Below are positions 1-7,908 of a stretch of 64,000 bases of DNA, in pieces. Under the pieces are notes generated by a model. The model saw only the letters and a list, made by a program, of their open reading frames with translations. It made no database searches and was not told the origin of the DNA. The number at the start of each line of letters is the position of its first letter. Position 1 is the first letter of the stretch. The position numbers were made by a program, and so were the translations under genes. Origin of the DNA: Gammaproteobacteria bacterium (GTDB lineage: Bacteria; Pseudomonadota; Gammaproteobacteria; DSM-16500); contig JACDDU010000002.1 in the NCBI GenBank assembly GCA_013816845.1, positions 62,001-126,000 on the forward strand, written 5' to 3'.

Positions 1-284
1 CGCGCATCGCCCTGGTAGAAAGTTAATCCTGGATAAATTTCTTCAAGGAACGTTCCCGGTTGATTCGATAAAGCAATAATTTTATGTTTATCGGGAAAAT
101 ATTTTTCAAAATAATTGGATGATAATGCATGCTTATCCGCAGTGATTCCAACATCGAGAACATGGGCTAGGGATGCCGTTGGAAATTCGGTGCTAAACAA
201 ATGGTACATAAGCTCGCGCTTTTTTAAAGCTAACCGATCCACAAACCCGCCAGCCTTTTGCTGTGTATAGTTATCTACTGCCAT
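1..284 (-). CDS. Probable SAM-dependent methyltransferase, N-terminal part (runs off the left edge)
   Basis: The reverse strand has an ATG at 284 opening an uninterrupted frame to the window edge (94 codons visible, 3' end missing). Residues about 39-62 read VLDVGITADKHALSSN followed by a YF-rich stretch, which resembles the glycine-motif/first beta strand of class I methyltransferases (hydrophobic strand, then D-x-G). Only the start of the fold is visible, so substrate and exact family cannot be given. It lies upstream of, and on the same strand as nothing else in view: the next gene to the right (431-2353) is also minus strand and would be transcribed toward it, so the two could be one unit. 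Confidence 0.55.
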   Translation of the reverse strand, partial: MAVDNYTQQKAGGFVDRLALKKRELMYHLFSTEFPTASLAHVLDVGITADKHALSSNYFEKYFPDKHKIIALSNQPGTFLEEIYPGLTFYQGDA

Positions 285-430
285 GTTTTTCTTTCCACGC
301 CCGCTGAAGTTGCCATTTTACTTGGATTTTAAAGATTTCTATATTTTTATTTGCCGAGATAGAACCATTACTTTATTCCAAGCTTTAAGTAACTAAGCCG
401 CACTTAGGATGTCGAATGCTAAAACTTTCC

Positions 431-2353
431 TCAAATGATTAATTGCCATTGATCGTGAGAAAATTTCTTAAGTAAATAACGATTTTCAATCGTAGGAATC
501 AATACAAGGCGATAGTCACCTTTGCTATTCGCACGATAATGCCCCTGGCTTAAGTAAGTAGTTTCTCCGTTGGTTAACTGCATGCCATTTAAGTAAACAT
601 CTCTGTAACTATCAATTCGATACTTACCAGAAAATTTAATAAAAATGTCTGAGTTTTGCGGAGAAAATTGTGGGGCATATAAATAGATGCTTCCCCAAAA
701 ATGTTGATAATTGGCTTGCAAGTAAATTTTTAAATGCGGTGGCAGGGCCATCATACGATAATTATTAATATAAAATTTCACTTGCGATGTCGCAATCGCA
801 TCTTTTATAGAATCAACTGTTGCAAGCTGGTCTTGATCCAATGAAGGGAGCATCACAGCCCGAAGTGAGGGGGTTGGTTGATATAAGAAATCAATAGCAG
901 GTCCCATTAAATGCTTCAAACCGTTAATAGGTTGGCTACGAGAAGGTAATAAATCTACACCAGCAATATAATCTGTTTTATCTTTTAATAAGGCTTCTGC
1001 AGCGAAGATATGAGCCCGTTGATATTGACCTGTTTGGCGTAACGCTTGCTGCGTAAATATAATTAAAGGATAAATGAATCCAACAAATAATATAGGAATA
1101 CTTAAAATAAAATATCTTACTTTAATCAAGGCAGTATTTAATATCTTCGATGGTCTAAAAACAAAATAAAGGATTACAGGAAGTGAGAGCAGCAAGAAAT
1201 AAAATAGAGGGATTTTAAAAAATATGAGGAGGACAATCATTAATAAGTTGCTGAGGAGTAACGTACTAGTCACCCATGTTTTTTGGGTCAAAAAGAAGAG
1301 GTTTTTTTGTTGTTCCGCAACCACAGCGAAAAGCCAATCAAAAAAAGCAGCATATGAGATAAAGAAAACAGGAAATGCAACTTGCATGTAGTAAGGGAAG
1401 ATTTGATTGTAGGGGATAAGGCAAACTAAAATGCTAAACATCATGCTAATAGCAATGAATCGGTAGCGGTAAGCTGAATCCATTTTAAATGTTACGAATA
1501 AGCTAATTAAAGTTACCGGTAAGAGTAAAAATAAAATTGGATTAAAATAAATAATGTGGCTCCAAAAGAGATAGCGTGCCCCTGCGTACCAGGCAAGATG
1601 ATACATAGCAGATGCTTCAAAGAAGACACTTTGTACGACGGTATTAAAATCCGCAAGCCAACACCATATTATTAAGTAAGATAAAATAACAAAGGCTGTA
1701 CCGATGTTAAATTTAAAGATAGCATTAAATGAAAAAGCCGAACGATGATGCAAAAATAAGAAGAGCAATGTGATATTCCCAGCGAATAAATACCAAATCA
1801 CTTTCTGAGTAATCGTAAAACCAATACCAATTAACACGCCAGAAAGTAAATAACGTTGCTCAAAGAGTAACATCACGGCAAAAAAACAAAACCAAAATCC
1901 AAATAGATCAACCCGAATATTAGTCGCGTAATTTAAAAAAAGTTCCGAACTCATGAGCAAACCAAGGCTTAGTAAAACAGCAATACTTTTAAAAAAGCGC
2001 ATTAACCATAACGCGCCAAAAAATAAAACTATTGTATTAATCATCGCCAAACCATGCTTGATAAGCATTAAGGTTGCAAAGGTAGGCTCAGCTGATAAAC
2101 TCATTAAATTTAATAAATAATAACCCAAAACTGTTTTGTAGGGCGCGAAGTCACGATAGGGTAACCCGAATTTAAACTGTACTTGCGCATGCGCAAACCA
2201 AAATTCATCAGGGGATAGGCGAGCGTATTCGTTAAAGAAAAAAGCAAAAAAACAATAAAAACAACATAATGTAAATAATATAAGTATCGAACGATTTTCG
2301 AGTGATCGACCCCGGCACGCTGCAAATTGATTAAGTAAATTCATCAATGCCAT
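431..2353 (-). CDS. Large polytopic membrane protein, GT-C/PMT-like glycosyltransferase candidate
   Basis: The product is 640 residues with about ten or more hydrophobic segments and a soluble C-terminal part of roughly 190 residues. After the first membrane helix lies SPDEFWFAHAQ, then GLPYRDFAPYKTVLGYYLLN. An acidic DE pair in the first periplasmic loop followed by a G-x-PY-x-DF stretch is characteristic of GT-C fold (GT39/ArnT-like) transferases that use polyprenyl-phosphate sugars. The assignment is by architecture and this motif only; donor and acceptor are unknown. ATG codons at 2353 and 2344 are both possible starts, and neither has a clear ribosome binding site. It is conceivable, but not shown, that it acts with the arn-like genes at 14.5-17 kb. 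Confidence 0.6.
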   Translation of the reverse strand: MALMNLLNQFAACRGRSLENRSILILFTLCCFYCFFAFFFNEYARLSPDEFWFAHAQVQFKFGLPYRDFAPYKTVLGYYLLNLMSLSAEPTFATLMLIKHGLAMINTIVLFFGALWLMRFFKSIAVLLSLGLLMSSELFLNYATNIRVDLFGFWFCFFAVMLLFEQRYLLSGVLIGIGFTITQKVIWYLFAGNITLLFLFLHHRSAFSFNAIFKFNIGTAFVILSYLIIWCWLADFNTVVQSVFFEASAMYHLAWYAGARYLFWSHIIYFNPILFLLLPVTLISLFVTFKMDSAYRYRFIAISMMFSILVCLIPYNQIFPYYMQVAFPVFFISYAAFFDWLFAVVAEQQKNLFFLTQKTWVTSTLLLSNLLMIVLLIFFKIPLFYFLLLSLPVILYFVFRPSKILNTALIKVRYFILSIPILFVGFIYPLIIFTQQALRQTGQYQRAHIFAAEALLKDKTDYIAGVDLLPSRSQPINGLKHLMGPAIDFLYQPTPSLRAVMLPSLDQDQLATVDSIKDAIATSQVKFYINNYRMMALPPHLKIYLQANYQHFWGSIYLYAPQFSPQNSDIFIKFSGKYRIDSYRDVYLNGMQLTNGETTYLSQGHYRANSKGDYRLVLIPTIENRYLLKKFSHDQWQLII

Positions 2354-2550
2354 GATGAGTACAGGGACATTTTTATTTTAATCATAAGTAATAAAATTTC
2401 ATTAGAATGTGAATACTTTAAATCTTATCCCAGACCTCATAGGGTGGAAAGTGTTTTGGTATAAATTCTTAACTGAGCTGAAAGTGGTTGACGTTGATCT
2501 GAATATAGGTGTAATTAAAAAATAGCTGTTTAATTTAGAGGAGAGGAAGA

Positions 2551-3507
2551 ATGACAAATCAAAACTCTCAACCTGTACAAAATGAGAAAAAAAATTCATC
2601 ATCCACCAAATCACTTTTGTCTGCAATTATAGCCGCTGAGTCTGATCAAGCATTGCATCCTTTAGATACGATGACAAAACGCATAGAAAATGCTCATAGC
2701 CCGATAAGAAATTATAAGCAATTTAAGAATGTTATATTTCCTGCGAGCCTCACTAAACAATCTAGCGAGATGGTTAGTAAGCCAACATTTTTTAAAGGTT
2801 TGCAGTCACTCAGTAAAGGATTTGGGCTTGCTGCTTTGAATAAAGGCTTAACACGAACTTATCGTTTTTATATTCAAGATCAATTACAAGCAACAATTCA
2901 AGAAAAAGGTGATCCAATTCTCAAAAAAAAATTAAATCATAAGAAACGTCAATCATTGTATGGCAGTGCAGCGGGGATTGTGGAAGGTGTAACTGAATCA
3001 ATTATTTTTAATCCGCTCGATCGATTAAAAACACTGGTGCAAGCAAGTCCCACGCCCCAATCTTTGCCCCACGGTGGCTGGTATAACGGCGTGGGTGCCA
3101 GTGCCTTACGCAATGCCTATTGCGCAGGTACAGTATTCGGAATTTATAATTATTTCTTAGGTCATGCTAAAGATAAGCATCATCCTACTCCCAAAGAAAC
3201 AGCAGCAGCTGCGACGGGTGCTGCTCTCATCAATACTACCCTTAGCCATCCTCTTGATGTGATCAAAACGCGACTTCAAGTTGAACTTACACAAGGTGAA
3301 AAAGTGGGGATGGTCGCAATGGCAGAAAAAATGCTTAAGGAAGAAGGACCTACCGCATTTACACGCGGTATCGTCCCTAAAATAATCCAAGCCCCGATAA
3401 AATCAGGACTACCTCTTGCAACTTATGGTATCTTAACGCAAGCACAACGTTTAAAAAGTGCGTTAGTAAAAGAAAAAGAAATTACATCACCTAGCTTAAG
3501 AAAATGA
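2551..3507 (+). CDS. Mitochondrial carrier family (SLC25-type) protein, LncP-like
   Basis: The 318-residue product carries three repeats of the mitochondrial carrier fold. The signature P-x-[DE]-x-x-[KR] occurs as PLDTMTK (residues 37-43), PLDRLK (155-160) and PLDVIK (234-239). Each is followed by the second half-repeat motif: FFKGLQSLSKGFG (80-92), GWYNGVGASALRN (176-188) and AFTRGIVPKIIQAP (269-282). The family is normally eukaryotic and exchanges metabolites or nucleotides across the inner mitochondrial membrane. The known bacterial example, Legionella LncP, is a Dot/Icm-secreted protein that reaches host mitochondria. The N-terminal ~30 residues are polar and the C-terminus is charged (KEKEITSPSLRK). 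A good GAGGAGAGGAAG ribosome binding site precedes the ATG. The stop codon overlaps the start of the cysteine desulfurase gene by 4 bp. The transported substrate cannot be read from the sequence; secretion is inferred. Confidence 0.9.
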   Translation: MTNQNSQPVQNEKKNSSSTKSLLSAIIAAESDQALHPLDTMTKRIENAHSPIRNYKQFKNVIFPASLTKQSSEMVSKPTFFKGLQSLSKGFGLAALNKGLTRTYRFYIQDQLQATIQEKGDPILKKKLNHKKRQSLYGSAAGIVEGVTESIIFNPLDRLKTLVQASPTPQSLPHGGWYNGVGASALRNAYCAGTVFGIYNYFLGHAKDKHHPTPKETAAAATGAALINTTLSHPLDVIKTRLQVELTQGEKVGMVAMAEKMLKEEGPTAFTRGIVPKIIQAPIKSGLPLATYGILTQAQRLKSALVKEKEITSPSLRK

Positions 3508-4643
3508 AAATAATCTATTTAGATTTTGCTGCAACGACACCCGTTGATGCGCGTGTGCTCGAAAAGATGTCCGCGTGCATGACAATCGATGGTATTTTTG
3601 CTAATCCTGCTTCTCAACATGCCTATGGGAACATAGCGCGTGAGTATGTGGAATGGGCTCGCGTTCAAGTTGCCGATTATCTGCACGCCACACCCGAAGA
3701 AATTATTTGGACATCGGGAGCAACAGAATCCAATAACCTCGCTTTGAAAGGCGCTGCATGGCTTTCACAAAAAAGAGGAAAGCATCTGATTACCATGAAA
3801 ACGGAACATAAATCCGTTCTTGATTCTTGTCAGCATTTAGAAAAGGAAGGGTTTGCAGTCACTTATTTGCAACCGGACGAAAGAGGCGTGTTAGTTATAG
3901 AAGAATTAATAAAAGCTTTACGTCCGGATACCATTTTAGTTTCCATTATGCATGTTAATAATGAAACAGGTGTTGTCCAACCTATTGCTGAAATAGCTGA
4001 TATTCTTCACAAACGTGGCATTCTTTTTCATGTAGATGCAGCGCAAAGCATTGGTAAAATTCCATTAAATCTCGATCAATTACTTATTCCCCTCGTTTCA
4101 TTGTCTGCGCACAAAGTCTATGGCCCAAAAGGAATTGGTGCACTATACGTACGAAAAAAGCCTCGTACGCGCGTTATGCCACTGATTCATGGCGGTGGTC
4201 ATGAACAAGGGATGCGATCAGGAACATTGCCTACGCATCAAATTGTTGGTATGGGCGAGGCTTATGCAATTGCAGCTGTTGAACAAGAAGTTGAATCCAA
4301 ACGTATTACTCACCTCAGACAACAATTGTTATCTCAATTGGAACCTTTGAATCATCTTATTACTAAAAATACGCCTGTGGGACAAGCGGTCCCCCACATT
4401 ATTAGTCTCCGCATTAAAAACACTATCGCTAAGATGATGCTTGAGCAGTTGCCAGAACTTGCTCTTTCTACCGCCTCAGCTTGTCAGGGTAAAGGTTCTG
4501 ACGGCTCCTATGTACTTCGAGCAATGGGATTAACTGATGCTGAAATTCAAAGTGCTATACGTATTTCACTAGGCCGTTTCACTGTGGAAGATGATATTAC
4601 TCGCGCAACCCATGCGTTTAAAAAGTATCTTTTGCCCACTTAG
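3504..4643 (+). CDS. Cysteine desulfurase, NifS/IscS-like (aminotransferase class V)
   Basis: A PLP-dependent enzyme that would release sulfur from L-cysteine as a protein-bound persulfide. The 379-residue product has HVDAAQSIGK (176-185), the PLP lysine in SAHK at K204, a conserved histidine at H102 (EHKSVLD) and a candidate persulfide cysteine C327 in STASACQGK. The spacing of H, K and C nearly matches IscS. The loop after the cysteine (QGKGSDGSYVLRAMG) differs from the usual SACTSAS-type loop, so it may be a NifS-like paralogue dedicated to another acceptor. No iscR, iscU, sufE or other Fe-S assembly gene is next to it. The start overlaps the stop of the carrier gene (ATGA), which implies translational coupling. 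Confidence 0.88.
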   Translation: MKIIYLDFAATTPVDARVLEKMSACMTIDGIFANPASQHAYGNIAREYVEWARVQVADYLHATPEEIIWTSGATESNNLALKGAAWLSQKRGKHLITMKTEHKSVLDSCQHLEKEGFAVTYLQPDERGVLVIEELIKALRPDTILVSIMHVNNETGVVQPIAEIADILHKRGILFHVDAAQSIGKIPLNLDQLLIPLVSLSAHKVYGPKGIGALYVRKKPRTRVMPLIHGGGHEQGMRSGTLPTHQIVGMGEAYAIAAVEQEVESKRITHLRQQLLSQLEPLNHLITKNTPVGQAVPHIISLRIKNTIAKMMLEQLPELALSTASACQGKGSDGSYVLRAMGLTDAEIQSAIRISLGRFTVEDDITRATHAFKKYLLPT

Positions 4644-4770
4644 CAAGACCCGGACGCTATTATTCATTGTTATTCATAAATTTCATCAACTTAATCTCAG
4701 TAACCCCCTTTCCTGCTAATCAGGTTTATAATTAATTTAATTAGGTTTGGCTTAGGAGAGCAACAGGATT

Positions 4771-5226
4771 ATGGCGGTAAAAAAATTAAAAAACTTTTTA
4801 GATAATCATCAAGTTAAATACATCACAATGTCCCATTCTCCGGCCATTACCGCGCAAGAAATTGCAGCCGCTGCGCATGTTTCTGGTAAGCAATTAGCTA
4901 AAACGGTTATTTTAAAAGTCGATGGTCATTTAGCTATGGTTGTACTTTCTGCACATGAGCAAATTAATTTTTCAACGCTTCAGAGCATGACAGGATCAAA
5001 CCATGTTGATCTTGCAACCGAATCTGACTTTAAAGATAAATTTTTAGGGTGTGAAGTTGGCGCGATGCCGCCTTTTGGTAATTTGTATGATATGCCAGTT
5101 TTTGTTTCTGTTAAGCTTGCCAAGCAAGATCATATTTTATTTAACGCAGGTACGCATTCCGAATTGATTCAAATAACGTTCAGTGATTTTGAGCGACTTG
5201 TTAAACCAAAAGTATTGGCGATATAA
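4771..5226 (+). CDS. YbaK/ProX-family aminoacyl-tRNA deacylase-like protein
   Basis: The 151-residue protein has the YbaK/prolyl-tRNA editing domain over nearly its full length. The N-terminal half contains [28 protein letters not shown], in which the conserved lysine of the editing pocket sits in AKTV. The C-terminal part has [16 protein letters not shown], matching the family G-x-x-P-P-F-G motif. Such proteins hydrolyse mischarged tRNAs in trans or act on related aminoacyl esters; the exact substrate cannot be chosen here. A TATAAT box lies 4727-4732, 38 bp upstream of the ATG, and GGAG precedes the start. A short Sel1-repeat gene follows 4 bp downstream. Confidence 0.85.
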   Translation: MAVKKLKNFLDNHQVKYITMSHSPAITAQEIAAAAHVSGKQLAKTVILKVDGHLAMVVLSAHEQINFSTLQSMTGSNHVDLATESDFKDKFLGCEVGAMPPFGNLYDMPVFVSVKLAKQDHILFNAGTHSELIQITFSDFERLVKPKVLAI

Positions 5227-5230
5227 AAGA

Positions 5231-5758
5231 ATGAATGCAAATGAATTGATTGCAATATTACAAACCGCCCTCAGTGGAGACGATTCTTCTTTGTTGACAC
5301 TGCGAAATTTATGTCATGAAAAAAAATTATCTGCAGCTGATCTTGAAACAATGCACCATTTTCTAAGTGTACATGGACAACAAAAACATCGTGCTATTTA
5401 TTTGCGCGGTTTGCTCTACGAATTGGGCTGTGGTGTAGGCCAAGATTATGCCATGGCTTTTTTGCTTATGCGAGAAGCGGCAGCAAAAGGCAATGCGCAA
5501 GCTATGTTTGAAGTAGGACGATTACACATGCAAGGATTAGGTGTTACTCAAAATTATCCAAATGCATTGCAGTGGTTAAGTCTTGCAGCAGGAAGTCCCT
5601 ACTATGTTGTCGATGCCATGTTTGCTTTAGGCGAAGTTTACGAACAAGGGTTAGGAATACAAATAGATTTACAACAAGCTTTAATTTGGTATGCGCAAGC
5701 TGCAGATAAAGGTCATAGAGCAGCAAAAGAAAAATTATCGAATTTGCAGGCTCAATAA
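5231..5758 (+). CDS. Sel1-like repeat protein
   Basis: The 175-residue product (starting at the ATG at 5231) contains about three Sel1/TPR-like repeats. Typical elements are YLRGLLYELGCGV, AAAKGNAQAMFEVGRLHMQGLGV with ALQWLSLAA, and DAMFALGEVYEQGLGI with ALIWYAQAADKGH. An in-frame ATG at 5183 lies inside the preceding deacylase gene; the repeat fold and the position just after that stop favour 5231. No signal peptide is evident. Sel1 proteins are scaffolds; in Legionella and Coxiella relatives some act at the host interface, but nothing here proves export. Confidence 0.8.
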   Translation: MNANELIAILQTALSGDDSSLLTLRNLCHEKKLSAADLETMHHFLSVHGQQKHRAIYLRGLLYELGCGVGQDYAMAFLLMREAAAKGNAQAMFEVGRLHMQGLGVTQNYPNALQWLSLAAGSPYYVVDAMFALGEVYEQGLGIQIDLQQALIWYAQAADKGHRAAKEKLSNLQAQ

Positions 5759-5764
5759 CTTTAA

Positions 5765-6667
5765 TTAACAGGTTTTAATCCTTCGGCATGGATCATGAGC
5801 ACTGCCTTGTTCCACCTGCAGGGTCGCATGGTTAATTCTAAATTCAGTATGCAAGTGGTGATTGATTTCTTTAAAATCTGCATCACTCAATTGATGTTGC
5901 GGCATGACTAAATGAGCAGTTAAGGCAACTTCTTTAGTACTTAACCCCCAAATATGTAAATCATGAATTGCTTTGACCCCTTCTATTTTGAGGAGATAAG
6001 CTTTGACACCTGCCGAATCAATGTAGTGGGGAACAGCATCTAAAATCAAATGAACAGAATCGCGTAATAAACTCCAAGTACCCCATAACACAATAGCAAC
6101 AATGGCAAGTCCCACGAGGGGATCAATCCAGAGCCAGCCTGTGAATTTAATTACAAGGGCAGAAATTACCACACCTACGAGTAGCAGCATGTCTGCAAAT
6201 AAGTGCCAAAAAGCGCCTTTAATATTTAAGTCATCTTTGGCGCCCCGCATAAAGAGTAGGGAGCTACCACCATTAATGAGGATGCCAATCAGGCCCACTA
6301 TCATGACGACATTAGTATCCACCGCGGTAAGATTAAATAGTTTGAAGATGGCTTCATAAGCGATGAGAGCGGAAGTTGTAACAAGAATGACGGCATTGGC
6401 GAGGGCGGCAATAATAGTTGTTCGCTTAAAGCCGTAGCTATAACGTTTACGCGCGGGGAGCGAGAGTAACCAATTTGCAATCCACGCGAGCACTAGGCCC
6501 AACACGTCTCCTAAATTGTGTGCAGCGTCAGCTAGTAAGCTCATGGATTGAAACGTCAGGGCATAAATAGTTTCGAAGATCACGTAGCCTAAAGTAACCG
6601 TAATCGAAATGGCGAACGCTAAATTAAACGAGCGTGGCGCATGCGAATGATTATGATGTGTGCCCAT
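5765..6667 (-). CDS. Cation diffusion facilitator (Zn2+-type, CzcD/ZitB-like)
   Basis: A 300-residue CDF transporter with six predicted membrane helices and a cytoplasmic C-terminal domain. The N-terminus is histidine-rich (HHNHSHA). The metal site is visible as H50-x3-D54 in helix 2 (DAAHNLGD) and H155-x3-D159 in helix 5 (WHLFAD), the HxxxD/HxxxD pair typical of zinc-selecting members. The family exports divalent metal in exchange for protons. It stands alone, convergent with the Sel1-repeat gene (6 bp between stops) and separated from the antiporter by 71 bp. Confidence 0.9.
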   Translation of the reverse strand: MGTHHNHSHAPRSFNLAFAISITVTLGYVIFETIYALTFQSMSLLADAAHNLGDVLGLVLAWIANWLLSLPARKRYSYGFKRTTIIAALANAVILVTTSALIAYEAIFKLFNLTAVDTNVVMIVGLIGILINGGSSLLFMRGAKDDLNIKGAFWHLFADMLLLVGVVISALVIKFTGWLWIDPLVGLAIVAIVLWGTWSLLRDSVHLILDAVPHYIDSAGVKAYLLKIEGVKAIHDLHIWGLSTKEVALTAHLVMPQHQLSDADFKEINHHLHTEFRINHATLQVEQGSAHDPCRRIKTC

Positions 6668-6738
6668 GTTTTTTACCGGATAAAATGCCAGCCTATTGTA
6701 ACGTTTTGTTAAAAAATGCTCAACTCATCAATTTTAGT

Positions 6739-7908
6739 CTAATCACGACGCAGTTTATCTGTCGAGGCTAAGGGCGTTGGATAGCGCATGACAGTCCAGT
6801 AGCAAGATACAATAAAAGTAATAATAACAGCAGCTTCCGCCATATAAGCGGTCGTTGGCGGTATCGTTTTAGTGGCCAGGGCGAGGTAAATCACGAGCAG
6901 GGAAAATTCGCTTAATTGACCCAAACGTACACCAATTTCCCAACTTACCCGTTTAATTTCGCCTGATCGGTAGAGGAGCCATTTAAATACAAAAGGTTTA
7001 AGGAGTAGCATGCAAATGGCTAAGGTACAGGCAGGAAAAATGACGGCCGGGAGATAATCAAAATTAAAGCCCGCACCGACGGTGAAGAAAAAGATGACCA
7101 GGAAGAAATCTCGTAACGGTTTCAAGTTTTCGGCAATGTAGAAAGCAATCGGGTTGGACGCTAAAGCAACGCCCGCGATGAAAGCGCCGATTTCTTCAGA
7201 GAGACCAAAAAAATGACTCAATTGTGCCATGCACAAACACCAGCCAATCGAGAGGATAAATATATACTCGTGAATTTTGTCAAACCGTTCGAGAAGGCGC
7301 GAAAGAATATATCGCTGAAAAATATAAGCAATAAGTAATAAAATAGGAAAGGCACTAAGTATTGAAATTAAATGCCATGCGCTACTCCGTTCCCCTGAAA
7401 TTTCAAGAAATAATAAAACGGCAATGGCAATAATATCTTGCAGTAGCAAAATACTTATAACCAGTTCACCTGTATGTTGATGATGTAAAATAGTGGTGGG
7501 TAAAAGTTTAATACCAATGATCGTACTCGAAAACATAGAGATGATGCCGATAAGAATCGCTTCTCCCAGCGAGTAACCAAATAAATAAGTGATGCACGCT
7601 CCGCTTGCAAAAAAAATGCTAGCGCTAACGGCTGTAATTAAACTCATTTTACGTAAGGAGTGAAATAAATTTTGAGGTTGTAAATGCAGTCCCAATAAGA
7701 AGAGAAGAAAGATAATGCCCACATCTCCTGCTTGTTGAACGACTGCAGAATTATTAACGAGCTTTAATCCCCAGGGGCCTAAAATAGCACCTAATACGAT
7801 ATAAGCCACGAGTAGAGACTGGCGAGTAAAGAGTGCTATGGTCGATAAGATCGCAGTGCCAGTGAAGACAAGGAAAATAACATAAGTGATTGGATTTGCT
7901 TCAGGCAT
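6739..7908 (-). CDS. CPA2-family monovalent cation:proton antiporter, membrane domain only
   Basis: The 389-residue protein is nearly all membrane (about 12 helices) and has CPA2 features: GAILGPWGLKL near residue 41, DVGIIFLLFLLGLHL near 62, LLLQDIIAIAVL near 155 and FFFTVGAGFNF near 273. The length ends after the transport domain: there is no cytoplasmic TrkA-N/RCK domain as in full KefB/KefC (about 600 residues). The ion (K+ or Na+) is not determinable. Its ATG shares one base with the stop of putA (TAATG), so it is probably translated with putA. Confidence 0.85.
   Translation of the reverse strand: MPEANPITYVIFLVFTGTAILSTIALFTRQSLLVAYIVLGAILGPWGLKLVNNSAVVQQAGDVGIIFLLFLLGLHLQPQNLFHSLRKMSLITAVSASIFFASGACITYLFGYSLGEAILIGIISMFSSTIIGIKLLPTTILHHQHTGELVISILLLQDIIAIAVLLFLEISGERSSAWHLISILSAFPILLLIAYIFQRYILSRLLERFDKIHEYIFILSIGWCLCMAQLSHFFGLSEEIGAFIAGVALASNPIAFYIAENLKPLRDFFLVIFFFTVGAGFNFDYLPAVIFPACTLAICMLLLKPFVFKWLLYRSGEIKRVSWEIGVRLGQLSEFSLLVIYLALATKTIPPTTAYMAEAAVIITFIVSCYWTVMRYPTPLASTDKLRRD

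Noticed and set aside
2402-2626. Open frame of 74 codons on the minus strand spanning the carrier gene start
   Set aside because: Antisense to a well-supported gene with a clear ribosome binding site; no domain and no Shine-Dalgarno sequence of its own.
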